From: an uncultured Selenomonadales bacterium
GTDB taxonomy: Bacteria; Bacillota_C; Negativicutes; Selenomonadales; Selenomonadaceae
Reading direction: 5' to 3'
Length of the DNA stretch: 10,706 nt
NCBI GenBank assembly: GCA_937907035.1
Contig: CALCTX010000020.1
Span: 1 to 10,706, forward strand
The notes below the pieces were generated by a model. That model searched no databases. It was not told where the DNA came from and worked only from the letters and a program-made list of their open reading frames with translations. The first letter of the stretch is position 1. Every line of letters starts with the position of its first letter. Shown piece after piece: positions 1 to 6,649 of the stretch. Position numbers and translations under genes: made by a program.

Positions 1-180
1 TAGTTACTTTAATAGTTGGTAGAGTAAAATATCCAAAAAATAAATTTCTAAAAATTAAAAAAAATGTTACAATTTTAATTATGAATAAAAGAAAACTGTT
101 TATTTTTACAAACAATCGCACTTTTTTCGGGAAAAATCGGCAAACTTATTTTTCAAAACGCTGACCATATTGAAAATTCA

Positions 181-209
181 TTGCATTTTTTAATCTACTG
201 AGTTATATT
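181..209 (+). promoter_or_regulatory. Possible sigma-A promoter of the FliD-like gene
   Basis: TTGCAT at 181-186 and TATATT at 204-209 are separated by 17 bases. The -10 box matches consensus at five of six bases and the -35 box at the first three. The surrounding 1-266 stretch is very AT-rich, so chance matches are likely. It would leave a 5' leader of about 50 bases before the ATG at 267. I see no clear flagellar sigma-28 promoter. Nothing else recognisable lies in 1-236. Confidence 0.35.
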
Positions 210-266
210 CAATAGTATATAGAGCGAATAGTCAGTTTGCCAAAAAATACAAGGAAGGTGTTATTT

Positions 267-1130
267 ATGGCTACTCTGTCAGCAATTTCCGGTAACACTT
301 CATTGATGTATCAGATTGCCGCCAAAGGATTGGCTGCCGATTCATCAACAGTAAATTATGCTGAATTGTTATCCGGAACAAGCAAAACAAATAAAACTTC
401 AGCCGCTAATGATATTTGGTCACTGTCTTCACCGGCAGCAACTTACACCAAATCATCGACCTCTTCTCTATACAGCGGAGCTTCCTCTTCTGATTTTCTC
501 AGTTCATTGGCTGAAAACAAGTCTTCTTTAAATGATGTACTGTCTTCATACAATATGGCATCAAAAACATTTGATACCGAATATAAGACGATCATTTCAG
601 ACTTGAAGCAATCCTCTGCCACAATGGCCGCGACCAATTTCAATGTCACCGGTTCCAATGATAAAGAAACATCTGACAATGTTGCTGCCGCATTAAAAAA
701 TGTTAGCAATTTTGTAAATGATTACAACGAGGCCGTTTCCCTTTTCTCCGATTATTCCGGACTCAGCAAACGCCTCAGCAACGTATCATCAATGTTTTCC
801 GATAACTCTGCCAGAGCGTCCGGCCTTGCAGCTATCGGAATAAATATAAACGCAGAAAACGGAAAATTGTCAGTTGATACAGAAAAACTCACTGCTGCAA
901 TGACTGATACACCGGCAAAAGTAGAATATCAGCTCGGGGCTTACGGACTTTCCGGGAAAACTCAATCCAAGATTGATGTTGCCAATTCGCAAAAGAACCA
1001 GCTTTTCCCCACGATCACGGAAATGGCTGGTGCTTCCTATACGACCTCGCAGGCTTTATATACCGGCAACGCATTAACTGCCATGAATAAATACTCCGCT
1101 ATCGGAAATTTCATGGATCTTTATTTTTAA
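267..1130 (+). CDS. FliD C-terminal-domain-like protein, Ser/Thr/Asn-rich
   Basis: This 287-residue protein resembles the C-terminal domain of the flagellar filament cap FliD (HAP2). Two stretches carry the resemblance. Residues 146-160 (VSNFVNDYNEAVSLF) look like the FliD helix with FV-x-x-YN. Residues 186-225 (GLAAIGININ...GKLSVDTEKLTAAM) match the FliD pattern of an IGI strand, then a G-x-L-x-x-D turn and a helix. It has no cysteine and no signal peptide, as is usual for flagellar axial proteins exported by the flagellar type III apparatus. FliD is usually well over 400 residues, and the N-terminal HAP2_N half is not recognisable here. Residues 30-130 are instead a low-complexity Ser/Thr/Asn region. 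The ATG at 267 is chosen because AAGGAAGG at 251-258 is a good ribosome binding site; an in-frame TTG at 237 has none. The gene stands alone and converges on the TPR gene. A capping function is inference and the role is unknown. Confidence 0.6.
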   Translation: MATLSAISGNTSLMYQIAAKGLAADSSTVNYAELLSGTSKTNKTSAANDIWSLSSPAATYTKSSTSSLYSGASSSDFLSSLAENKSSLNDVLSSYNMASKTFDTEYKTIISDLKQSSATMAATNFNVTGSNDKETSDNVAAALKNVSNFVNDYNEAVSLFSDYSGLSKRLSNVSSMFSDNSARASGLAAIGININAENGKLSVDTEKLTAAMTDTPAKVEYQLGAYGLSGKTQSKIDVANSQKNQLFPTITEMAGASYTTSQALYTGNALTAMNKYSAIGNFMDLYF

Positions 1131-1170
1131 GCAAAATAATTTAATATAGCTAAAAAGTTACAGATACAAC

Positions 1171-1217
1171 TAAGGGGCTGTGAAAAAATGAGTAATCATT
1201 TTTTCCACAGCCCCTTA
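1171..1217. terminator. Bidirectional terminator hairpin between convergent genes
   Basis: The arms TAAGGGGCTGTG and CACAGCCCCTTA pair over 12 bases. They continue through one bulged base into a 9-bp AAAAAATGA/TCATTTTTT stem around a GTAA loop, giving about 21 bp in total. The A-run on one arm and T-run on the other make it usable in both directions. It sits 40 bases after the FliD-like stop codon and 18 bases after the stop of the TPR gene, exactly between two converging genes. Confidence 0.85.
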
Positions 1218-1235
1218 ATTGTATTTCTGAAAGTA

Positions 1236-2279
1236 TTATCCTATACCCAGCATTTTCTTCAGCCAATCAGCCATCTTTTCTTTGCTTCCCCCAAGCTCAA
1301 GATATTTCCTGCCATCAGCTTTAGCACTTTCCAAATCATTCAGTGCATAATAGATATCTGCCCTTGTCAAATACGCATCACGATAATCCTTCCAAACATC
1401 CAGGCACTTGTTTATTTCCTGCAGAGCTTCCTGGTCCTTTTTTTGTTTATGAAAAATACTGCTTCGCAAAATGTATAAAAACGGCTCAAAAGTTTTTTCC
1501 TTACACAGCTCAAACGCTTTATTACAGTCAATGAGAGCTTTCTCCGGATCATCCAATGCCAGATACACAGAGGATCGCATATACAATCCCCAGTGCGTAG
1601 TCATATCATCTGATAAAACGGCCTTATCACATAAAGCAAGTGCTTTTTCATTATGTTCTTTACTATGCAGCTGATGATGTGCACTGGCAGCTGACGCGTA
1701 CATAAGCGCCTGCGTTTCCTTATCGAAATTCAATCCTTCGGCAAAAACATAATCATTGCTCTCATAAAGCTCCACCATTTTATCTGCATAAATAACTGCA
1801 TTGGCATAATCCTTTGTGCTTTGATATGTCATTACCAAATTCATCAATGAATATAAACCTCGTGGTTCAAGCTCATAAGCTTTCAGAAAGTCAGCAATCG
1901 CTTCATCATAAAAGTTATATTCCTGATAAACACATCCCCTGTTAAACCAATATACTGCATTACCAGGCTCAAGCGACAATGCCATACCCAAATCCTTAAT
2001 ACACTCATCAAATTTTCCCAATCTTTTAGCTGCTTTTGCCCGACCAACAAAAGCAACCGCAAGTTTATCATTCTGTGCAATCGCCTGAGAATAAGCCTCA
2101 TAGGCTTTATTATAATCTGCAGCAACAATTCCCGCAGCTCCCTCTGCCAAAAGAGTTTCCGCATCCGCTGCTTCAACCGTAACACCTGCAACGATATTAC
2201 ACAATATAATTCCCACAGTTATACTTTCCCAACCTCTAAAACTAAAAAGACGTAACATATTTCCTCCCGCTTTCAACAT
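1236..2279 (-). CDS. Secreted TPR-repeat protein
   Basis: A 347-residue protein with an N-terminal signal peptide or anchor: basic residues at 10-15, a hydrophobic core around 19-34, and a likely cleavage after VEA near residue 37. About eight tetratricopeptide repeats follow (roughly 40-73, 74-107, 108-141, 142-175, 190-223, 227-260, 267-298 and 301-334). They show the usual W/Y, G, A, Y and P pattern, for example NAVYWFNRGCVYQEYNFYDEAI. TPR arrays are protein-binding scaffolds, and this one probably acts outside the cytoplasmic membrane; the partner is unknown. Two starts are possible. ATG 2279 is preceded by AGGAGG at 9-base spacing. ATG 2258 (340 residues) is preceded by GGAGG at only 4 bases. 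Both keep the signal peptide, and the first is preferred on spacing. Cys27 does not fit a lipobox, because leucine precedes it. The gene appears monocistronic. Confidence 0.8.
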   Translation of the reverse strand: MLKAGGNMLRLFSFRGWESITVGIILCNIVAGVTVEAADAETLLAEGAAGIVAADYNKAYEAYSQAIAQNDKLAVAFVGRAKAAKRLGKFDECIKDLGMALSLEPGNAVYWFNRGCVYQEYNFYDEAIADFLKAYELEPRGLYSLMNLVMTYQSTKDYANAVIYADKMVELYESNDYVFAEGLNFDKETQALMYASAASAHHQLHSKEHNEKALALCDKAVLSDDMTTHWGLYMRSSVYLALDDPEKALIDCNKAFELCKEKTFEPFLYILRSSIFHKQKKDQEALQEINKCLDVWKDYRDAYLTRADIYYALNDLESAKADGRKYLELGGSKEKMADWLKKMLGIG

Positions 2280-2323
2280 TTGACAAGCCCTCCTATGTTT
2301 TTGAGCAGTTGTCAGCCTACACA

Positions 2324-2332
2324 ATAATACCA
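2324..2332 (-). promoter_or_regulatory. Possible extended -10 promoter of the TPR gene
   Basis: On the minus strand the sequence reads TGG-TATTAT, an extended -10 (TG-N-TATAAT-like) element. No good -35 box lies 17 bases upstream. It would start transcription near 2317, giving a leader of about 40 bases that carries the AGGAGG site. It lies downstream of the GGGtGRT terminator, as expected for an independent unit. Confidence 0.35.
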
Positions 2333-2410
2333 TAAGAAGTCATTAGCTTTTTAAGATTATTCTTTCTGCCATCAATTGAATGATGCTTAATGTCAATGCC
2401 TGATCGTACC

Positions 2411-2453
2411 AAAATAACGGCCTGCCACCGCATTGATGGCAGACCGTTATTTT
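2411..2453 (-). terminator. Terminator of the glycolytic/Fe-S cluster
   Basis: The arms AAAATAACGG-x-CTGCCA and TGGCAG-x-CCGTTATTTT form a strong hairpin with one mismatch and an 8-9 base loop. The minus-strand 3' arm ends in TTTT. It lies 20 bases past the stop codon of the GGGtGRT gene and before the TPR promoter, so it closes the transcription unit that begins at gap. Confidence 0.8.
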
Positions 2454-2473
2454 TCTTCTAAATTTATTATCAG

Positions 2474-3449
2474 TTAGTTCATTGCCTGTTCTACTGCTAC
2501 TGCAACCGCTACTGTTGCTCCAACCATCGGATTGTTGCCCATACCGATAAGGCCCATCATTTCAACGTGTGCCGGCACAGACGATGATCCGGCAAACTGT
2601 GCATCCGAATGCATACGTCCCATCGTATCCGTCATACCGTAGGAAGCCGGGCCTGCTGCCATATTATCCGGATGCAGCGTACGGCCGGTACCACCACCGG
2701 AAGCTACCGAGAAATATTTTTTGCCCTTTTCAATACATTCTTTTTTATAGCAGCCAGCTACCGGATGCTGGAAACGAGTCGGATTGGTCGAATTTCCGGT
2801 GATAGAAATATCTACATCCTCCAGGTGCATGATCGCTACACCTTCCTGAACACTGTCCGAACCATAGCAACGAATAGTGCTGCGCTCACCGTCAGAGTAT
2901 TTTGTCTCACTGACAATGTTTACTTCGCCTTTTACATAATCATATTGTGTCTTCACATAAGTAAAACCATTGATACGGGAAATTATCTGTGCCGCATCTT
3001 TGCCGAGTCCGTTAAGAATAACCTTCAACGGTGTTTTTCTGACCTTATTGGCCTTACGGGCAATACCGATCGCACCTTCAGCAGCAGCAAATGATTCATG
3101 ACCGGCTAAAAAGGCAAAGCATTGCTGCCAAATTACCATGACCGGCTCCTACCTTGCGATGCTCGGCAACAGAACCAGGCACGCAAAATGCCTGCAACCC
3201 TTCGCCGATCGCTTCTGCCGCATCAGCTGCCTTTTTACATCCCTTCTTTATTGCGATTGCCGCGCCAAGTGTATACGCCCAGCAAGCATTTTCAAAACAG
3301 ATTGGCTGTACTCCTTTTACGATACCGGCAACATCAATACCTTTTTCATCACAAATTTTCTTTGCTTCTTCAATAGAAGCTATTCCGAAACCTTTAAGAG
3401 CTTCATTCAATTTATCAATTCGGCGTTCATAGCCTTCAAATAATGCCAT
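2474..3449 (-). pseudogene. GGGtGRT-family protein gene, split by a frameshifting deletion
   Basis: The two halves of one protein lie in different frames. The N-terminal piece (3449-3096, 117 residues, start MALFEGYERR with GGAGGAAGG upstream) reads correctly to HGNLAAM at residue 110, then runs into LCLFSRS and a stop. The C-terminal piece (reading from 3121 to 2474) continues with CFAFLAGHESF and contains the family signature SGGGTGRTLHPDNMAAG. From memory, family members are about 330 residues and carry some seven or eight residues (of the type LLGEETE) between AAM and CFAFLAG. Those are missing here and the frame has moved by one. Both flanks are otherwise well conserved, so the lesion looks recent or is an assembly artefact. 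The family is uncharacterised; it is regularly found beside the NifU-like scaffold encoded just upstream, which suggests a role with Fe-S clusters. The C-terminal half could also be made on its own from an ATG at 3139. Confidence 0.8.
3146..3154 (-). promoter_or_regulatory. Fortuitous internal ribosome binding site for the GGGtGRT C-terminal half
   Basis: Minus-strand AGGTAGGAG ends six bases before an ATG at 3139 that is in frame with the C-terminal half, giving a 221-residue product (MVIWQQCFAF...). The site arises from codons for Lys-Val-Gly-Ala of the N-terminal half and overlaps it, so translational coupling is conceivable. Whether it is used cannot be told from sequence. Confidence 0.3.
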
Positions 3450-3479
3450 TTTTTCCTTCCTCCTGTTATCAGTTATAAC

Positions 3480-3600
3480 GCCCTGAATCAGGAAAATGCG
3501 AAGCATTTTCTTCTTTCGTCAGCGTTTCAACGAAGCGGGGATAGCCCACCGCTTGTTCATTCCATAAGGTACCCACCACCTGAAAAGGTGGAGGACATCT
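3480..3600. repeat. Hairpin-rich intergenic element, possibly an interspersed repeat
   Basis: The 159 bases between the NifU-like and GGGtGRT genes hold several inverted repeats. CCACCT-gaaa-AGGTGG spans 3576-3591 (perfect 6-bp stem). GAAAATGC-gaa-GCATTTTC spans 3492-3510 (perfect 8-bp stem). A weaker GCGG.../...CCGC pairing spans 3535-3552 and TTCGT/ACGAA spans 3515-3534. On the minus strand one frame is open from 3600 to a stop at 3469 but has no start codon. No T-run follows either perfect stem on the minus strand, so these are not ordinary terminators. REP- or MITE-like repeats look like this, but I see no second copy in the window, so the assignment is tentative. Confidence 0.4.
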
Positions 3601-3608
3601 TTGCTGAG

Positions 3609-4301
3609 TTATTCCTTACGCGGATCTACATAGCGGGCTGCTTCAGCGAAACGGCCATAATTTCCGGTTGCCTGAGTCATTGCTTCTTTAGGCTCAACGC
3701 CCTTCTTTATGGCTTCCATCATCTTGCCGAGATTGACAAATTCATAACCAATAATCCGGTCTTCCTTATCAAGTGCAAGGCGAGTTACATAACCTTCTGT
3801 AAGTTCCAGATAACGCGGACCTTTTTTAAGCGTGCCGTACATCGTACCGATCTGACTTCTGAGCCCTTTGCCAAGATCCTCAAGTCCGGCTCCGATTGGC
3901 AAACCATCTTCAGAAAAGGCCGTCTGAGAACGACCATAAACAATCTGCAAGAAAAGCTCTCTCATAGCTGTATTGATAGCATCGCAAACGAGATCTGTAT
4001 TTAATGCTTCCAAAATTGTCTTTCCGGGAAGAATTTCCGATGCCATTGCTGCCGAATGCGTCATACCGGAGCAACCCAACACCTCAACGAGTGCTTCCTG
4101 AATAATACCGTCCTTAACATTTAACGTCAATTTACAAGCGCCTTGCTGCGGAGCACACCAACCAATACCATGGGTCAAGCCGCTGATATCCTTGATTTCT
4201 TTTGCCTGAACCCACTTGCCTTCTTCCGGGATCGGCGCTGGCCCGTGATTTACCTCTTTGGCTATACAGGTCATGTTCGACACTTCTTGTGAATAGATCA
4301 T
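3609..4301 (-). CDS. NifU/IscU-like Fe-S cluster assembly scaffold protein
   Basis: This 230-residue cytoplasmic protein belongs to the NifU N-terminal (IscU-like) fold family, on which Fe-S clusters are built before transfer to client enzymes. It contains the family's three separated cysteine sites: Cys49 (in GWCAPQQGAC, with Cys56 nearby), Cys77 (in VEVLGCSGMTHSAAMASE, the counterpart of the GC-x-x-S/A segment of IscU) and Cys106 (in TDLVCDAIN). The remaining part to residue 230 (ending YVDPRKE) is an extension beyond the roughly 130-residue IscU core. It is typical of the anaerobe subfamily that pairs with GGGtGRT proteins. The start at 4301 has AAGGAGAGG eight bases upstream; an internal ATG at 4274 has no such site. 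It begins 22 bases after gpmI, so it is probably co-transcribed with glycolysis. No cysteine desulfurase gene is in view. The client proteins are unknown. Confidence 0.85.
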   Translation of the reverse strand: MIYSQEVSNMTCIAKEVNHGPAPIPEEGKWVQAKEIKDISGLTHGIGWCAPQQGACKLTLNVKDGIIQEALVEVLGCSGMTHSAAMASEILPGKTILEALNTDLVCDAINTAMRELFLQIVYGRSQTAFSEDGLPIGAGLEDLGKGLRSQIGTMYGTLKKGPRYLELTEGYVTRLALDKEDRIIGYEFVNLGKMMEAIKKGVEPKEAMTQATGNYGRFAEAARYVDPRKE

Positions 4302-4323
4302 TTACTTTACCTCTCCTTTATTT

Positions 4324-5853
4324 TTATTTATCAATCAGTGATTTTCCTGTCATCTCAACCGGTACCTCAATACCTGCCAATTCCAGCAATGTCGGCGCAA
4401 TGTCGCAAAGTGCTCCGCCGTGCAGACTTTTGACATCAGAATTGACTACAATAAACGGCACCGGATTGGTCGTGTGTGCCGTAAACGGCTCACCCGTTTC
4501 CTTATCAAGCATCATTTCTGCATTTCCATGGTCAGCAGTGATACAAACTATGCCATTTTCTCTCTTGATCGCCTCAACAAAAAACCCGACACAGGTATCA
4601 ACCGTAGTCACTGCTTTCTCTGCGGCCGCCTGAACACCGGTATGTCCAACCATATCTCCATTTGCATAGTTAAGGATTATAAAATCATATTTTTCCGATT
4701 CAATAGCTTCTACAACCTTATCAGTAACTTCAACCGCACTCATTTCCGGTTTGAGGTCATAAGTAGCTACCTTCGGAGACGGAACAAGAATCCTGTCTTC
4801 GGCTTTATATGGAGTCTCTGCTCCGCCATTCAAGAAAAAGGTCACATGAGCATATTTCTCAGTTTCGGCAATCCTCAACTGTGTCAGTCCGGCTTTTTCT
4901 ATAACCTCACCTAAAGTATTAGTCAACTCCTGTGGCTTATAAGCAACTGACACATTCAGCCCCGCCTCGTACTGAGTCATCGTCACATAAACCGGGCGTA
5001 AATTATCATCCCGCTTAAACGCTGTAAACTTATCATCCGTAAACACATGTGTAAGTTCCCGTGCCCGGTCAGGACGGAAATTAAAGAAGATCACTCCGTC
5101 TGCCGGTTTCATTCCATTGTAACCGGAAATGACTGTCGGCAAAACGAATTCATCTGTCACATCATTTTTATAAGAGTTTTCTACAGCTGAAGCCGCTGAC
5201 AGTGCCGCCTGCCCTTTGGCATGTGCAATCGCTTCATAAGCCTGCTCTATACGTTCCCAACGCTTATCCCTGTCCATCGCGTAATATCTTCCGGAAACCG
5301 TTGCAATTGAGCCAATACCAATCTCGGAAATCTTCTTTTCCAAGTCCGCTATATATTCCATTGCACTTTTCGGCGGAACATCACGTCCGTCAAGAAATGC
5401 ATGAACATATACTTGGGAAACCTCCTTGCGCTTTGCAAGTTCCAAAAGCGCATAAAGATGATCTGTATGGCTATGCACACCCCCCGGTGAAACAAGGCCG
5501 AACAAATGCAACGCACCGCCATCTTTTTTTATCTTGGCTATTGCATCATTAAATGTTTCATTGTCAAAAAATGACTCGTCCCGAATCGCTTTTGTGATCC
5601 GTGTAAGTTCCTGATACACAATTCTTCCGGCACCGATATTGGTATGCCCGACTTCGGAATTTCCCATCTGCCCGTCAGGCAAACCGACAGCTTCTCCCGA
5701 ACAACGCAGTTGTGTATGAGGATTTTCAGCCCATAATCTGTCAATATTCGGTGTTGGTGCCACTTTTACCGCGTTGCTTTTATCAGCATCATCGCCAATT
5801 CCCCAACCATCCATAATTATCAGCGCTATCGGCGCTCTTTTCAGTGTAGCCAT
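4324..5853 (-). CDS. gpmI: 2,3-bisphosphoglycerate-independent phosphoglycerate mutase
   Basis: The enzyme interconverts 3-phosphoglycerate and 2-phosphoglycerate through a phosphoserine intermediate and needs manganese. At 509 residues it has the usual length of the iPGM family. The catalytic elements are all present: Asp15 in IMDGWG, the nucleophile Ser66 in GNSEVGHTNIGAGR, DGRDVPPKSA at 155-164, SGRYYAMDRDKRW at 187-199, Asp400 and His404 in NGDMVGHTG, Asp441-His442 in TADHGNAEM, and His460 in AHTTNPVPF. These account for the expected metal ligands. It starts five bases after the tpiA stop codon, and its GAGGT ribosome binding site lies in the last codons of tpiA. This implies translational coupling. 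No frameshift or missing residue is seen. Confidence 0.97.
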   Translation of the reverse strand: MATLKRAPIALIIMDGWGIGDDADKSNAVKVAPTPNIDRLWAENPHTQLRCSGEAVGLPDGQMGNSEVGHTNIGAGRIVYQELTRITKAIRDESFFDNETFNDAIAKIKKDGGALHLFGLVSPGGVHSHTDHLYALLELAKRKEVSQVYVHAFLDGRDVPPKSAMEYIADLEKKISEIGIGSIATVSGRYYAMDRDKRWERIEQAYEAIAHAKGQAALSAASAVENSYKNDVTDEFVLPTVISGYNGMKPADGVIFFNFRPDRARELTHVFTDDKFTAFKRDDNLRPVYVTMTQYEAGLNVSVAYKPQELTNTLGEVIEKAGLTQLRIAETEKYAHVTFFLNGGAETPYKAEDRILVPSPKVATYDLKPEMSAVEVTDKVVEAIESEKYDFIILNYANGDMVGHTGVQAAAEKAVTTVDTCVGFFVEAIKRENGIVCITADHGNAEMMLDKETGEPFTAHTTNPVPFIVVNSDVKSLHGGALCDIAPTLLELAGIEVPVEMTGKSLIDK

Positions 5854-5858
5854 TATAT

Positions 5859-6614
5859 CTATACCTCAAACTTCACTATTTTTGCAAAATCAGCTGCTTT
5901 AAGTGCTGCTCCGCCTACCAATGCACCATCAATATCCGGTTGCATCATAAATCCTTTTATGGTTTCCGGTTTGACACTGCCACCATACTGAATGCGAATT
6001 CTATCCGCAGCTCTTTTGCTGACGAGACGAGCTACAGTCTTTCTGATATGTGCGCAAACTTCCTCCGCCTCTGCCTCCGTAGCAGTTTTCCCGGTGCCGA
6101 TCGCCCAAATCGGTTCATAGGCGATAACACATTTTGCTACCTGCTCCGGGCGCAGCCCTTCTATTGCCAGGCGAACCTGTTTTGCAACATACCGGAGATG
6201 AGTTCCTTTTTCACGTGTTTCCAACGATTCTCCGACACAAATTATCGGCGTTATCCCCGCTGCCAAAGCCGCTTTAGCCCGCTTGTTTACACCTTCATCT
6301 GTCTCGCCAAAATACTGACGCCGTTCAGAGTGTCCGATTATTACATATTTTACACCGATCTCACTGAGCATTGCTGCCGAAATTTCGCCGGTAAAAGCGC
6401 CTTTTGCTTCCCAATGAACATTCTGGGCTCCAACCTGCATATTCTTACCGCGAAAAGTACTGGTCAGCACTGCCAATGCCGTAAAAGGCGGGCAAACAAC
6501 AACATCAATATCTTTGACACTTTTAACTAAAGGAGCCAAAGAACTCATTAATTTTACCGATTCATTGATCGTATTGTGCATTTTCCAATTACCGGCAATT
6601 ATCGGTTTTCGCAT
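5859..6614 (-). CDS. tpiA: Triose-phosphate isomerase
   Basis: A cytoplasmic TIM-barrel enzyme that interconverts dihydroxyacetone phosphate and glyceraldehyde-3-phosphate. It has 251 residues, the standard length. The catalytic residues are in place: Lys11 in AGNWKMH, His95 in IGHSERR, and Glu167 in the signature YEPIWAIGTGKTA (166-178), followed by the flexible loop. The phosphate-binding YGGSV (210-214) and GALVGGAAL (230-238) are also present. The start is the ATG at 6614, with GGGAGGGG five to six bases upstream; an upstream in-frame extension adds a non-family MTFFFKGGEV tail and is rejected. It lies 35 bases after pgk and is tightly followed by gpmI, within one glycolytic transcription unit. 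Confidence 0.97.
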   Translation of the reverse strand: MRKPIIAGNWKMHNTINESVKLMSSLAPLVKSVKDIDVVVCPPFTALAVLTSTFRGKNMQVGAQNVHWEAKGAFTGEISAAMLSEIGVKYVIIGHSERRQYFGETDEGVNKRAKAALAAGITPIICVGESLETREKGTHLRYVAKQVRLAIEGLRPEQVAKCVIAYEPIWAIGTGKTATEAEAEEVCAHIRKTVARLVSKRAADRIRIQYGGSVKPETIKGFMMQPDIDGALVGGAALKAADFAKIVKFEV

Positions 6615-6649
6615 AACTTCCCCTCCCTTGAAAAAGAAAGTCAATCTTT

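Noticed and set aside
1..236. Small gene or RNA in the AT-rich left end
   Set aside because: No open frame with a ribosome binding site and no stable long hairpin is visible; only a possible promoter is supported.
2256..2279. Lipoprotein reading of the TPR protein, from Cys27 in its hydrophobic N-terminal segment
   Set aside because: A lipobox needs Gly, Ala or Ser before the cysteine; here it is Leu, and the cysteine lies inside the hydrophobic core.
3588..4004. Plus-strand open frame opposite the NifU-like gene
   Set aside because: It overlaps a clearly conserved minus-strand gene and its translation resembles no known protein.
5202..5552. Long open frames opposite gpmI and the other glycolytic genes on the plus strand
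   Set aside because: They are antisense shadows of well-conserved genes, with no family resemblance and no convincing ribosome binding sites.
6615..6649. AAAAAGA/TCTTTTT inverted repeat between pgk and tpiA as a terminator
   Set aside because: The stem is only A-T pairs plus one G-C, too weak to terminate, and the genes are clearly meant to be read together.
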